Shown here: positions 1 through 8,188 of the stretch, piece after piece
Numbering within the stretch: position 1 is the first letter of the stretch
How the letters are laid out: every line of letters starts with the position of its first letter
Assembly: GCA_017433825.1 (NCBI GenBank)
Contig: JAFRGL010000009.1
Span: 49,080 to 113,079, forward strand
Reading direction: 5' to 3'
DNA length: 64,000 bases
From: Eubacterium sp.
Lineage (GTDB): Bacteria; Bacillota; Clostridia; Lachnospirales; Lachnospiraceae
Program-made: the position numbers and the translations under genes
The notes under the pieces: generated by a model
Databases searched by the model: none
Seen by the model: only the letters and a program-made list of their open reading frames with translations
What the model was told of the DNA's origin: nothing

Positions 1-359
1 TCGGCTGTCATTTCCACACGCCCCACGGCTTAAGCTGCAGCCTCGGGCTTCCGGATTCCCTGCGGCTCGTGGCGGAGGTACGCAAAAAAGATATGCGGGA
101 TATCGCCGAAGCCATGCGGATTCCGCTTGCCGGCAATGAAACCGGAAAAGAACTGGGCGACCTGGTGGCGGAAAAGATTTTCGGAATGATGCACGCCATG
201 AACATGCCTTCCCTCAAATCGCTGGGATATTCCCGCGAAGAGGTGGTTGCCCTGGCAAAGGACGTGACCGAGAACCACCTTTCCACCCACTGTCCGGTGC
301 AGATTACCATGGAAACGGCGGAAAAGCTTCTGGGCGACGTCTATGATCATTATCAGTAA
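1..359 (+). CDS. iron-containing alcohol dehydrogenase, C-terminal part (5' end outside window)
   Basis: The reading frame is open from the left edge and stops at TAA, so only about the last 118 residues are visible. The segment starts with GCHFHTPHGLSCSLGLPDSL, which carries the His-rich stretch typical of the iron/zinc site of Fe-type alcohol dehydrogenases (usual pattern H-x-PHG near a His ligand). The following all-helical segment (DLVAEKIFGMM, CPVQITMETAEKLL) fits the C-terminal helical domain of the family. Enzymes of this group reduce aldehydes or ketones with NAD(P)H in the cytoplasm; which substrate cannot be told from the fragment. A GTG at 69 is in frame but is not a start, because family sequence continues upstream of it. 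Neighbouring gene is a lipoprotein on the same strand 59 bases on, with no clear functional link. Confidence 0.85.
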   Translation, partial: GCHFHTPHGLSCSLGLPDSLRLVAEVRKKDMRDIAEAMRIPLAGNETGKELGDLVAEKIFGMMHAMNMPSLKSLGYSREEVVALAKDVTENHLSTHCPVQITMETAEKLLGDVYDHYQ

Positions 360-418
360 GGAAGGCAGAAAAGCCTCAAAATAAAACATTAAATATTCAG
401 ACTAAAAGGAAAAACATC

Positions 419-1294
419 ATGAAAAGACTGCAGAAGACACTTTCAGTACTTGCACTTGCACTGATGCTCGGGCTGGCTACGGCAGCCTGCGCAGGAAAAT
501 CAGGTAAATCGGAAACGCCGGACAGTTCTCCCGCTGCGGAAACTGCCGGCCAGGATAATGCGGCAGAAGAAAAAACAGCAGTCCCGGACGCCGCTTCCGC
601 GCAGCCGGAAGCCCCCGAAAATACGGCCGCACCGGAATCAGAACCCGCAGGGACTACTTTTGGTTCAGTAATCACATTCGGAACTTATGAACAGGATAAT
701 GATGCTTCAAACGGCGCGGAGCCTGTGGAATGGATTGTGCTGGAGGATACCGGGGACAGCCTCCTTGTCATCAGCAGATACTGCCTGGAATGCCGGCCGT
801 TCCACGATGTCAATGAAGAAGTCACCTGGGAAACCAGCTCCTTAAGGGCCTGGCTGAACGACGTATTCTACTACACCGCATTTACGGATGAAGAGCAGGC
901 CGGAATTCTTCTGACAACCCTGCCGCCTTACACGGACGGGGCCCCTGAAACGCAGGATAAGGTATTTATCCTGAGCTATGCGGAAGTTGATAAATACTGG
1001 CCCTGGCCGGACACCGATGCCAGATGTGCCAGACCCACGGCATATGCACTGGCACAGGGCTGTTATTTCTTTAACTGGGAAGAGGAAAAGGATAAATTCA
1101 TCGAACACGGCAATGAAGCCTATGAAAAATTCGACGGCAACACCTGGTGGTGGCTGAGGAAGCCCGGACGCACCGCGAAAGACGTGGACTATATCAACTG
1201 GAACGGGGAATCCAACGGTTACGGCGTCATCGCCCGTTATAACTACGACGGCAGTTCCTATACCGTACGCCCCGCATTGTGGCTGCAAAAATAA
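419..1294 (+). CDS. DUF6273-type lipoprotein
   Basis: A 291-residue exported protein. It has a basic start (MKRLQKT), a hydrophobic core and a lipobox (ATAAC), so Cys22-24 region should be lipidated and the protein anchored outside the cell membrane. Residues about 30-80 are a low-complexity Ala/Glu/Pro/Ser linker. The rest matches the pattern I associate with DUF6273 proteins of Firmicutes: an early VEWIVLE strand, TWETSSLRAWLND, FTDEEQAGIL, and a C-terminal WWLRKPG ... VRPALWL ending. Function of this family is unknown; a surface carbohydrate- or protein-binding role is only a guess. The start is supported by AAAAGGA 8 bases upstream. Its stop lies 5 bases before a palindromic repeat that probably ends its transcript. 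Confidence 0.75.
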   Translation: MKRLQKTLSVLALALMLGLATAACAGKSGKSETPDSSPAAETAGQDNAAEEKTAVPDAASAQPEAPENTAAPESEPAGTTFGSVITFGTYEQDNDASNGAEPVEWIVLEDTGDSLLVISRYCLECRPFHDVNEEVTWETSSLRAWLNDVFYYTAFTDEEQAGILLTTLPPYTDGAPETQDKVFILSYAEVDKYWPWPDTDARCARPTAYALAQGCYFFNWEEEKDKFIEHGNEAYEKFDGNTWWWLRKPGRTAKDVDYINWNGESNGYGVIARYNYDGSSYTVRPALWLQK

Positions 1295-1299
1295 AAAAA

Positions 1300-1404
1300 G
1301 CCTTCCCCCAGAGGGGGAAGGTGGTTCCGTAAGGAACCGGGTGAGGAGTCAACACCTCATCCGTCACGCCTGACGGCGTGCCACCTTCTCCTCAAGGAGA
1401 AGGC
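1300..1404. repeat. cloverleaf-like palindromic interspersed repeat, probable bidirectional terminator
   Basis: A 105-bp element that folds on itself. Its two ends pair (GCCTTC...GAAGGC), and inside are at least five short stem-loops: CCTTCCCCC/GGGGGAAGG, GGTTCC/GGAACC, TGAGG/CCTCA, CACGCC/GGCGTG and CCTTCTCC/GGAGAAGG. GGTGG and CCACC flank the central arms. It is bordered by a run of seven A on the left and six T on the right, so it can act as a terminator for both converging genes. From memory, closely similar ~100-bp units are scattered in intergenic regions of gut Clostridia such as Faecalibacterium and Lachnospiraceae; no second copy was seen in this window. Confidence 0.8.
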
Positions 1405-1410
1405 ATTTTT

Positions 1411-4400
1411 TCAGTACCGGAACAGGAAGTTTACTTCCCCGGTCTTCAGATCTTTCTGAATCAGTACGCCGCCGGCCAGGTCGTAGCTGGGTCTCCAGCC
1501 CAGGCCGTCGCCGTTGGCGATGCCCAGTGTACAGTAAATGTACAGCCGGTCATCCTGTTTCGTGTAATAATAGATCTTCAGATACGTACCGTTATCGTTG
1601 ACATCAATCTTGCTGTTGGATATGGCAGCATATTCCTCCGGATAAAGTACTGGCTCCTCATGACCGTCTTCCCTGCTGATATCGTACAAGATGCCGTCCC
1701 TGCTGTAATAGAACCAGGTATTTGATTCATACAGGCCGGCCGAGAGCCTGCCCTTCTGATATTCATAGGAATTCACGGAACCGTCTTCATTCACGGTGAA
1801 ATCCGCATCAACCAGCGTACCTGTACCTGCGAGGATTTCTGCACTGTCTTCCCTGTTCAGATTAAACCGGGCAATTCTTCCGCCCTGGTACATGATGTAG
1901 CTTCCGGCTATCGTACCGTAGGATATATACAGGTATTCATCCCCGTCAATCACCGGCATGCGGACTTCCCCGAGACTGATGCCGCTCAAGGAATCCTTGA
2001 AATCCACTTCCAGCCGTCCGAGGAACAGCCTGTCGTCATCGTCCGCGGCAGCAATGGAGTAGACGTAAATACTGTTTCCGGTAGTTTCATAATAAATCAC
2101 CCGGTCATTGTAATTCGCAATATACCCTGCCTCGCTGCTGATTTTGTTCATCACATAAGTTTCCTGGGTATCGCTGGGCGTGGTGTCCATGGTGTACAGT
2201 CCGGTGTAGTTGCTCACAATGATATGGCTGCCGGACTCCAGCACGCCTAAAAGCTCACCTGTGCACAGCGTCTTTACCGGTCCTCCGTCCATATCCACCG
2301 CCTTTATGGTCCGTCCGTCTTCCCGGTATTCTCCCGTAAAGAAGATCTGGCCTCTGGCCGCGGCAATTCTGCCGGATGCGGGTGTTTCCGCAAGCACAGT
2401 CTCTTCGCCGTCTTTCAGGCGGACAACAGAATTCGGCTGGTTTGCGGCCAGAGCGAAGAAGCCGGTCAGGCCGGGTGACATATGGCTGTCCATGCTGTAT
2501 TTGATGTAGTAAACCGCACCGCCTGCTTCCACGGCCACACCGTATGCACCGCTGCCGCCCAGATAAGCGGTCTTCATTTCCTTCTCAAGCCCGGATTCGA
2601 ATTTTAACGAAAGCTCATCCTCCCCTTCCACAGTGGGCGAAGTAAAGACAAAGGAAAGCATGAAATCCAGATCCGGATTTTCTTCAATGTAAACCGGTTC
2701 CAGAACCGGGACGGAAATCTTTTCGTATTTACCTTCCTCATCCGGGTGGAAGCGGTTGATAAATTCATTGTCCCGGCCGTAAATATTGCACTCCGCATCC
2801 GGCACCGGGGAATCATCTTCCATGTTTTTCACATCGCCGGAAATGGTGACGTAGAGCTTGATCACACTGTCAATCAGCCCGCTGTCGTCCAAGGCGTAAT
2901 AGGCGTCCATCAGATCTCGGAAATTCAATGAAGCAATTGTATCGTCATCCGAAGGATTATAGTCATCCATCATTATAGACACTGCTGAAAGCATCTCTGA
3001 TTTTTCGGATTTCAGTTCCTCGTCTATCGAATCCGTCTTCAATGCCTCCATCGCAAGCTGTCCGGTGGAAATGCACGTTCTCAGATACAGATACGCAGCC
3101 TCAATGGCATCTCTCCTGTCTTCTTCCGTCCAGGTTTTGCTTTCGGCAAATCTTCTGAGCATGGCATCTTCGGTATCCGCCTCCAGGGAAAGTCCGAAAA
3201 GGGAAGTCATATAACTGTCCATACTTGCCAGTGATTTTTTCCAGAACGGAACCGTACCTGCCGCTATGCGGTAAACTGCTGTGAGGATTTCCGCCGGTGC
3301 GGAAGCGGCTCCTACTGCCGCATCTATCGTAAAAGATACCAGGGCATCGGTGATAACCTGGCCCGTGCCGTAGTCCAGATAATCTTCCATTATAGCGTCG
3401 TATTCTTTTTTCATCGCCTCTGCGGCGGCAGTTCCGATATGTCCGTGGCAGCCGGTATCTTCCAAAAAGTCTTTCAGACTGTTTTCCAGAAACTTGTCCC
3501 TGCTGTCATACTGGTTGACATAAATCTGGAAAGCCAGCAGTGCGCCGACTTCTGTAAAGACGATATTTGCGGTGTAGGCACCGGCCTCGGCAACCTGGTC
3601 TATCGCGTCAATAAAACGCTGTGATTTTTTCATCATTCTGAGCAGATCAACCTTTACCTGCTCTGCGCCGTACAGCCAGTTTTCCGATGCGCCATCGGAT
3701 GCATTAATAAGCGCCCGGTATAAAAGGCCCGGCTCCAGCTGACCCTCTCCTCCGAGGGTATACGGTGTTTCCCTGAATACTTCCACTGCCAGGTTTGTCA
3801 GAAACGCAGCCGAATCCGTACTGGTCTGTGCCATGGCTTCCGCTTCATCCGCACTGCAGAACCAGATCTCTTCCAGCATTTTTTTGCCTACGATCCGGTT
3901 CCACTGATCTCTGGAAGGATCAATATCCTGATGTGTAATATATCCCCACGCATCTGTCCAGCCGGAGAATGCAGAAAGCGTGAAATACCAGATATACTCG
4001 CCTTTTGCATGAAGCATCTGGTCAAATGTGGTGGAAACTGCACCTGAAGTATTCATCCATCCGGCTGCTTTGGCATAGCCTTCCAGTTCATCATAGGAAA
4101 ATGCATACTTCTGCCGAATCCTGCTGCTGCATAACCGGGCCATCACATCCCAGGAATTTTCCTCAGGCGGCATGATGGTACAGATCATTTTGTTCTTTTC
4201 ATCCGGTGCGCATACTGCCCGGACGCCCATCAGCGTCAGCACTTTGGAAAAAGGCACCCACAAAACCTGTTCCTGCTCCAGCGTATAGAAAGATGCGGGC
4301 TCCATGGAGACCTGCAGGGAATACAGTGATTCCTGCGGATTCTCCCCCAGGAAATAATCGGCCCTTTCCTGCTGCGGGGAAATCAGAAGATGCCGTTCAA

Positions 4401-4752
4401 ATGCGGAAAAATGGGCCCGGAATCCTACTTTTTCGTAATCCTCCTCATACGAAATACCGCTGACTTCGGCCAACTGCTTCGCCCGTACAAACACCGTATT
4501 TTTCCACACGAGCACGGGCAGATAAGCTGTGACGGAATCATTTTCCAGCCCCCTGGGATAATAGCGAATCGGCAGATAGCCGTAATAGCCGTCTTCCTTC
4601 GGATTGTAGTCTTCCAGGTTTGTGCCGTCGCCGTATTTCGGAATTGTCGGATAAGCCAGGTCGTCGGCAGAAGTCTCTCTTTGCATGCCGGCAAAGAGGG
4701 AGAAAATCATGGTGATGACCAGCAGAAGGGAAAGTATTTTTCTTGTTTTCAT
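1411..4752 (-). CDS. large exported protein with Cu-amine-oxidase-N-like domain and DUF5050-like C-terminal region
   Basis: A 1113-residue protein with a signal peptide (MKTRKILSLLLVITMIFSLF). Residues about 75-195 resemble the copper amine oxidase N-terminal-like fold common in exported clostridial proteins (VFVRAKQLAEVSG, LWVPFSKVLTLMGV). The middle (about 200-640) is mostly helical and not recognised. From about residue 700 the sequence is built of repeated beta strands with motifs such as VYYIKYS, IFFTGEY, YLYISYG and WFYYSRDG, like the DUF5050/propeller-type repeats. Function is unknown; cell-surface sensing or binding is an inference. The ATG overlaps the stop of the upstream zinc-ribbon membrane gene by 4 bases (ATGA), so the two are translationally coupled and probably work together. 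Confidence 0.7.
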   Translation of the reverse strand: MKTRKILSLLLVITMIFSLFAGMQRETSADDLAYPTIPKYGDGTNLEDYNPKEDGYYGYLPIRYYPRGLENDSVTAYLPVLVWKNTVFVRAKQLAEVSGISYEEDYEKVGFRAHFSAFERHLLISPQQERADYFLGENPQESLYSLQVSMEPASFYTLEQEQVLWVPFSKVLTLMGVRAVCAPDEKNKMICTIMPPEENSWDVMARLCSSRIRQKYAFSYDELEGYAKAAGWMNTSGAVSTTFDQMLHAKGEYIWYFTLSAFSGWTDAWGYITHQDIDPSRDQWNRIVGKKMLEEIWFCSADEAEAMAQTSTDSAAFLTNLAVEVFRETPYTLGGEGQLEPGLLYRALINASDGASENWLYGAEQVKVDLLRMMKKSQRFIDAIDQVAEAGAYTANIVFTEVGALLAFQIYVNQYDSRDKFLENSLKDFLEDTGCHGHIGTAAAEAMKKEYDAIMEDYLDYGTGQVITDALVSFTIDAAVGAASAPAEILTAVYRIAAGTVPFWKKSLASMDSYMTSLFGLSLEADTEDAMLRRFAESKTWTEEDRRDAIEAAYLYLRTCISTGQLAMEALKTDSIDEELKSEKSEMLSAVSIMMDDYNPSDDDTIASLNFRDLMDAYYALDDSGLIDSVIKLYVTISGDVKNMEDDSPVPDAECNIYGRDNEFINRFHPDEEGKYEKISVPVLEPVYIEENPDLDFMLSFVFTSPTVEGEDELSLKFESGLEKEMKTAYLGGSGAYGVAVEAGGAVYYIKYSMDSHMSPGLTGFFALAANQPNSVVRLKDGEETVLAETPASGRIAAARGQIFFTGEYREDGRTIKAVDMDGGPVKTLCTGELLGVLESGSHIIVSNYTGLYTMDTTPSDTQETYVMNKISSEAGYIANYNDRVIYYETTGNSIYVYSIAAADDDDRLFLGRLEVDFKDSLSGISLGEVRMPVIDGDEYLYISYGTIAGSYIMYQGGRIARFNLNREDSAEILAGTGTLVDADFTVNEDGSVNSYEYQKGRLSAGLYESNTWFYYSRDGILYDISREDGHEEPVLYPEEYAAISNSKIDVNDNGTYLKIYYYTKQDDRLYIYCTLGIANGDGLGWRPSYDLAGGVLIQKDLKTGEVNFLFRY

Positions 4753-5819
4753 TCTCCTTTCACCTCCTCGTACAGCTGTTCATACAAAGCAAGCATTTCC
4801 TGTTCATCCAACTCGATCAGTCCGCCGTAAAGCGCCCTGACAGCTTCCTCCGAACGATCCGCGTATACTTCACCATCCTCAGCCTTGTTCAGGGTTACGG
4901 TGACGGTAACGGTTCTTTTTTCATAACGGCCTGCCGCCAGCTCGCCTTTCATCGCCGCAAGCAGCGCGTCCGGGTCGTCATAATCCCGGAAATGCAGGGT
5001 TTCCATCACGGCTGCCGCGTCCGGCCCGGTGACAGTCATCTCCACCTCCGAAGGATATTTCATTCCGAAGCCTGTTTTCAGGGAAATATCCGTGCAGGAA
5101 AGGAGGGCTTTCAGCACCGGAGCGTCTTCCGCGCCGGACTCCGCATCATCTTCAAAGAAAGAACCGTACAGTTCTTCCATTTCCCGGATATGCGCCTCGT
5201 CCTCTGCCGTCCTTCCCTGAAGGCTGCGGACGCCTGCCAGATCGTCGATATCGCCGGAAAGCCACTTGTCAACCAGGGCTTTCGGGGAATCTGCCGTCTG
5301 TTCGCCGGGTGTGCCGTCCGCTTCCGTGTTCCCCGCTGTCCGGCTGTCACCTGACCGAAAATGCTTAAACAGAAAGACGCCGGCCACCGCAGCCGCCGCG
5401 ATGATGCAGACAATCAAAATCAGGGCACCCTTTCTGATGCCCGTTCTGCTTCCTGAAACAGTCTGGTTTACAGGCTGCCTGCGGTTCTGCGTACGATTGT
5501 AAACCGGCTCCCGGTATTCTTCTTCGTACGGTTCATCTGCATACGGTTCGTCTGAATATTGTTCATCCGTATACTGTTCATCCGAATACGGTTCTTCCAT
5601 GTACGGTTCGTCCGCAAAGGATTCTTCTTCGTAAAACGGTTCTGATTCCTCAGGAATGTACGCTTCCTCCGGAATAAATGTTTCTTCCGGAATGTACGGT
5701 TCCTCCGGAACAGGTGGCTCATCCGTCTGCCTCGGCGTGATTTGAACGGTTTTCTGTCCGCAATAAATACAGAAGGATGCGTTGTCCGGCAGTTTCCTGC
5801 CGCATATTCTGCAGAACAT
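4749..5819 (-). CDS. zinc-ribbon, single-pass membrane protein with acidic Tyr/Pro/Glu repeats
   Basis: A 356-residue protein. Residues 1-25 form a zinc ribbon (CRICGRKLP ... CIYCGQK). Residues about 30-115 are a low-complexity acidic region made of short repeats such as IPEEAY and DEPY/DEQY. A transmembrane helix follows (GALILIVCIIAAAAVAGVFL, about 133-152) and then a roughly 200-residue extracellular domain, which was not recognised. The layout (cytoplasmic zinc ribbon, linker, one helix, outside domain) is common in Firmicutes. It sits first in a two-gene operon with the 1113-aa exported protein, with the ends overlapping by 4 bases. GGAGG lies 10 bases upstream of the ATG. The repeat tract is likely length-variable between strains. 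Specific role unknown. Confidence 0.8.
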   Translation of the reverse strand: MFCRICGRKLPDNASFCIYCGQKTVQITPRQTDEPPVPEEPYIPEETFIPEEAYIPEESEPFYEEESFADEPYMEEPYSDEQYTDEQYSDEPYADEPYEEEYREPVYNRTQNRRQPVNQTVSGSRTGIRKGALILIVCIIAAAAVAGVFLFKHFRSGDSRTAGNTEADGTPGEQTADSPKALVDKWLSGDIDDLAGVRSLQGRTAEDEAHIREMEELYGSFFEDDAESGAEDAPVLKALLSCTDISLKTGFGMKYPSEVEMTVTGPDAAAVMETLHFRDYDDPDALLAAMKGELAAGRYEKRTVTVTVTLNKAEDGEVYADRSEEAVRALYGGLIELDEQEMLALYEQLYEEVKGE

Positions 5820-5913
5820 TCTTAAGATTATCCTCCGGTTTTTCGTGCATTATTTCCGTTAAGTATACCATAAGAACGGCAGATATACCATAACAGAGTT
5901 ACCCGCCTGTCTG

Positions 5914-5942
5914 TTGACTATTTCCTTTAGATGTATTACACT
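5914..5942 (+). promoter_or_regulatory. candidate sigma-A promoter for the first URO-D gene
   Basis: TTGACT, a 17-base spacer and TACACT, 65 bases before the start codon. The -35 box is near consensus and the -10 box matches 4 of 6. Nearby upstream (about 5863-5896) an ATACCATAA direct repeat could be a regulator site, but this is only suggestive. Confidence 0.45.
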
Positions 5943-6007
5943 TTTTCACGAACGGTTTTGAACGCCGTCTTGTATTTGGGAGAACATTTATTCAGGAGGA
6001 ATTATAT

Positions 6008-7000
6008 ATGCTTACTATCAGGCAGAATTTTCTGGAAGTAAAAAACGGCGGTCATCCGGACCGCTTCGTAAACGGCTATGAATACCTTGGCTTTGTCATG
6101 GGCTCACCCTTCGGAAAGAGAAATCCGAACCCCACCAAGGGCCAGATGAATGTGGTAAATGCCTGGGGTATTACCAAATCCTACCCGGATAACGCGCCGG
6201 GCGCGTTCCCTGTACATACCCCTGACAAGATCGTTATCAAGGATATCGAAAACTGGCGCGACTATGTAAAGGTGCCGAACGTGGTTTACGATGCGGAGGA
6301 ATGGGAGCCTTTTATTGAAATGGCAGAGAAAATCGACCGCACCCAGCAGTTTGTAACCGCGTATTTCGCGCCGGGCGTATTTGAGCAGTGCCACTACCTG
6401 CTGGAAATCCAGAACTGTCTGATTGATTTCTACGAGTATCCGGACGAAATGCATGAAATCATCGACATGATCACCCAGTTCGAGCTGGATTATGCCGCTG
6501 AAGTCTGCAAATATATGAAGCCGGAAGCCCTCTTCCACCATGACGACTGGGGCAGCCAGGTTTCCACTTTCCTGTCACCGGATATGTTCCGGGAGTTCAT
6601 CAAGCCCGCCTACATGAAGATTTACCACTATTACAAAGAGCACGGCGTGCAGCTTATCGTACACCATTCCGATTCCTACGCCGCCACCCTGGTGCCGGAT
6701 ATGATCGACATGGGCATCGACGTATGGCAGGGTGTCATGAACACCAACAATATCCCCGAGCTGATCAAACAGTACGGTCCGCAGATCACTTTCATGGGCG
6801 GTATCGACTCCGCCACCGTGGACTATCACGGCTGGACCGAAGAGGTTGTGGCAGCCCGCGTGCGCGAGGCCTGCGAATCCTGCGGCAAGCTGTACTTCAT
6901 CCCCTGCACCTCCCAGGGCCTGCCCATGAGCACCTACCCCGGCGTCTACGAAGCCGTAGCCAGAGAAGTGGACAACATGTCGAAGGAAATGTTCGGATAA
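6008..7000 (+). CDS. uroporphyrinogen-decarboxylase-family protein (URO-D / corrinoid methyltransferase-like)
   Basis: A 330-residue cytoplasmic protein of the URO-D superfamily, which includes heme-pathway decarboxylases and MtaA/MtbA/CmuA-type corrinoid:CoM methyltransferases. Family features are the DDWGSQ strand (about 159-164), SPDMFREFIKP, the VHHSDS segment (about 218-223) and ITFMGGID. In the methyltransferase branch the zinc ligands are H-x-C plus a later Cys. Here the first part reads H-x-S (or H-H-S), while a Cys is kept near the C-terminus (FIPC, residue 300). So it is unlikely to bind zinc in the classical way, and the substrate is unknown. AGGAGG lies 8 bases upstream of the ATG. 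It stands alone with its own promoter and two terminators. A paralogue is at 50119-51144. Confidence 0.8.
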   Translation: MLTIRQNFLEVKNGGHPDRFVNGYEYLGFVMGSPFGKRNPNPTKGQMNVVNAWGITKSYPDNAPGAFPVHTPDKIVIKDIENWRDYVKVPNVVYDAEEWEPFIEMAEKIDRTQQFVTAYFAPGVFEQCHYLLEIQNCLIDFYEYPDEMHEIIDMITQFELDYAAEVCKYMKPEALFHHDDWGSQVSTFLSPDMFREFIKPAYMKIYHYYKEHGVQLIVHHSDSYAATLVPDMIDMGIDVWQGVMNTNNIPELIKQYGPQITFMGGIDSATVDYHGWTEEVVAARVREACESCGKLYFIPCTSQGLPMSTYPGVYEAVAREVDNMSKEMFG

Positions 7001-7081
7001 GAAGGGGGTCTGACCTCTTTTAAAAAAAAGAACTCTGCACTCGCTTAAGAAGAGCTTCTGCCCCTGATACACGACCAATTT

Positions 7082-7109
7082 AAAAGGACTGCAGCCGCAG
7101 TCCTTTTTT
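7082..7109 (+). terminator. Rho-independent terminator after the URO-D gene
   Basis: AAAAGGACTGC pairs with GCAGTCCTTTT around an AGCC loop, followed by a T run. Confidence 0.85.
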
Positions 7110-7137
7110 GCTGCTCACCGAAACTCTCTTATCCGGT

Positions 7138-7167
7138 GCCCGGCGGGTCTCCCGCCGGGGCTTTTTT
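7138..7167 (+). terminator. second tandem terminator
   Basis: CCCGGCGGG pairs with CCCGCCGGG around a TCT loop, followed by six T. It is the second of two terminators within 60 bases, giving a tight transcription stop. Confidence 0.8.
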
Positions 7168-7225
7168 ATTAAAGCAGGGCAATTCTTCTCCCTTAAGTGC
7201 GTATATGGCTGTCTAGAGTAGAAAA

Positions 7226-7420
7226 TTTGTCTTATATTCTCTTACCGTTTTCTACCCCACACAGCGTTTTCGCGGGTTGGAGGGAGAAAGCTTCTCTTGT
7301 TTTCTCTTACACCCTTCTACCCCTCGCAGCAGTTTCGTGGGTTGGAGGGAGAAGACTTCTCTTGTTCTCCTTCAAAAACTTCTACCCCCGGGAGATTTTA
7401 CGTCCCGGAGGGGCAGAAAT
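7226..7420. repeat. three imperfect 65-bp tandem repeats, each a hairpin
   Basis: Units at about 7226-7290, 7291-7355 and 7356-7420. Units 1 and 2 share long blocks (TCTCTTAC, TTCTACCCC, GGGTTGGAGGGAGAA). Unit 3 is more diverged but keeps CTTCTCTTGTT, CTTCTACCCC and the GGAGG...AGAA end. In every unit the CTTCTACCCC arm can pair with the GGAGGGAGAAG-type arm. Read on the minus strand, unit 3 gives a GC-rich stem followed by GTTTTTG, so it may also end transcription of the AIM24-family gene at 7451-8131. No open reading frame with family features covers this stretch. Confidence 0.7.
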
Positions 7421-7450
7421 CTGATTTGTATTTTGATTTATGATGCTGTT

Positions 7451-8131
7451 TTATGACTTCGAGGGAAGATAGGGGATGAGGGATTCTGCCAGGCGCACAA
7501 TCGGCATGGTCTGAATCCACACTTTGCCCGGACCGGTGATCTGGGTGTTGAAGAGTGATTCGCCGCCGAACAGCACGTTCTTCACGCCTTTTACCGTGAC
7601 GATGTCCATTTCACAGGATTCCGACATGGCGGCAAGATACCCGGTTGCGCAGACTATCTTCTGGCCGGGCTGCAGGTCATATTCCACTACCGCACCGTTG
7701 ATCTCCAGGAAAGCGGTTCCCTGTCCGGTGAGCTTGCTCATGATAAAGCCCTCACCGCCGAAGAAGCCCGCGCCAAGTTTTTTCTGGAAAACGGTGGAAA
7801 GCTCAACACCGGCTTCACAGGCCAGAAATCCGCTCTTCTGGATGATAATGCCCCTGTCCGGCGTGACGTTCACCGCACGGATTTCCCCCGGGAAACTGGA
7901 GGCGAAAGCGATCATACCGGAGCTGCCTTCCGCTGTATAGGTATTCTGGAACATATGCTCCGAAGCGAAAGCCCTCGCAAAGGCCTTGCCGATGCCGCCG
8001 CCCGTGGAGGTCTGCATTTTCATGTTTGGGCTCATCCAGCTCATTCCGCCGCTTTCAGTTACCATTGACTCGCCTTCCTCGAGGTAGCAGACCACTGCGG
8101 GAAGGTTTCCGCCCTTGATTTCGTACTTCAT
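7451..8131 (-). CDS. AIM24 / TIGR00266-family protein
   Basis: A 226-residue protein of the AIM24 family (PF01987; TIGR00266 in bacteria). Typical features are the opening MKYEIKGGNLPAVVCYLEEG, the GGMSWMSPNM turn, the glycine-rich GGGIGKAF segment, the FPGEI strand, and the end FNTQITGPGKVWIQTMP. It is predicted to be an all-beta trimer-like fold in the cytoplasm. The bacterial function is not established; family members often sit near stress, tellurite or zinc-ribbon genes. The length is usual for the family. It appears monocistronic, ending into the 65-bp hairpin repeats. AGGAAGAG lies just upstream of the ATG. Confidence 0.9.
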   Translation of the reverse strand: MKYEIKGGNLPAVVCYLEEGESMVTESGGMSWMSPNMKMQTSTGGGIGKAFARAFASEHMFQNTYTAEGSSGMIAFASSFPGEIRAVNVTPDRGIIIQKSGFLACEAGVELSTVFQKKLGAGFFGGEGFIMSKLTGQGTAFLEINGAVVEYDLQPGQKIVCATGYLAAMSESCEMDIVTVKGVKNVLFGGESLFNTQITGPGKVWIQTMPIVRLAESLIPYLPSKS

Positions 8132-8188
8132 TTCTCTTCCTTTCTGTTCACTTTTTATACTGAATGTTTAATTATTACACGTATCTTA

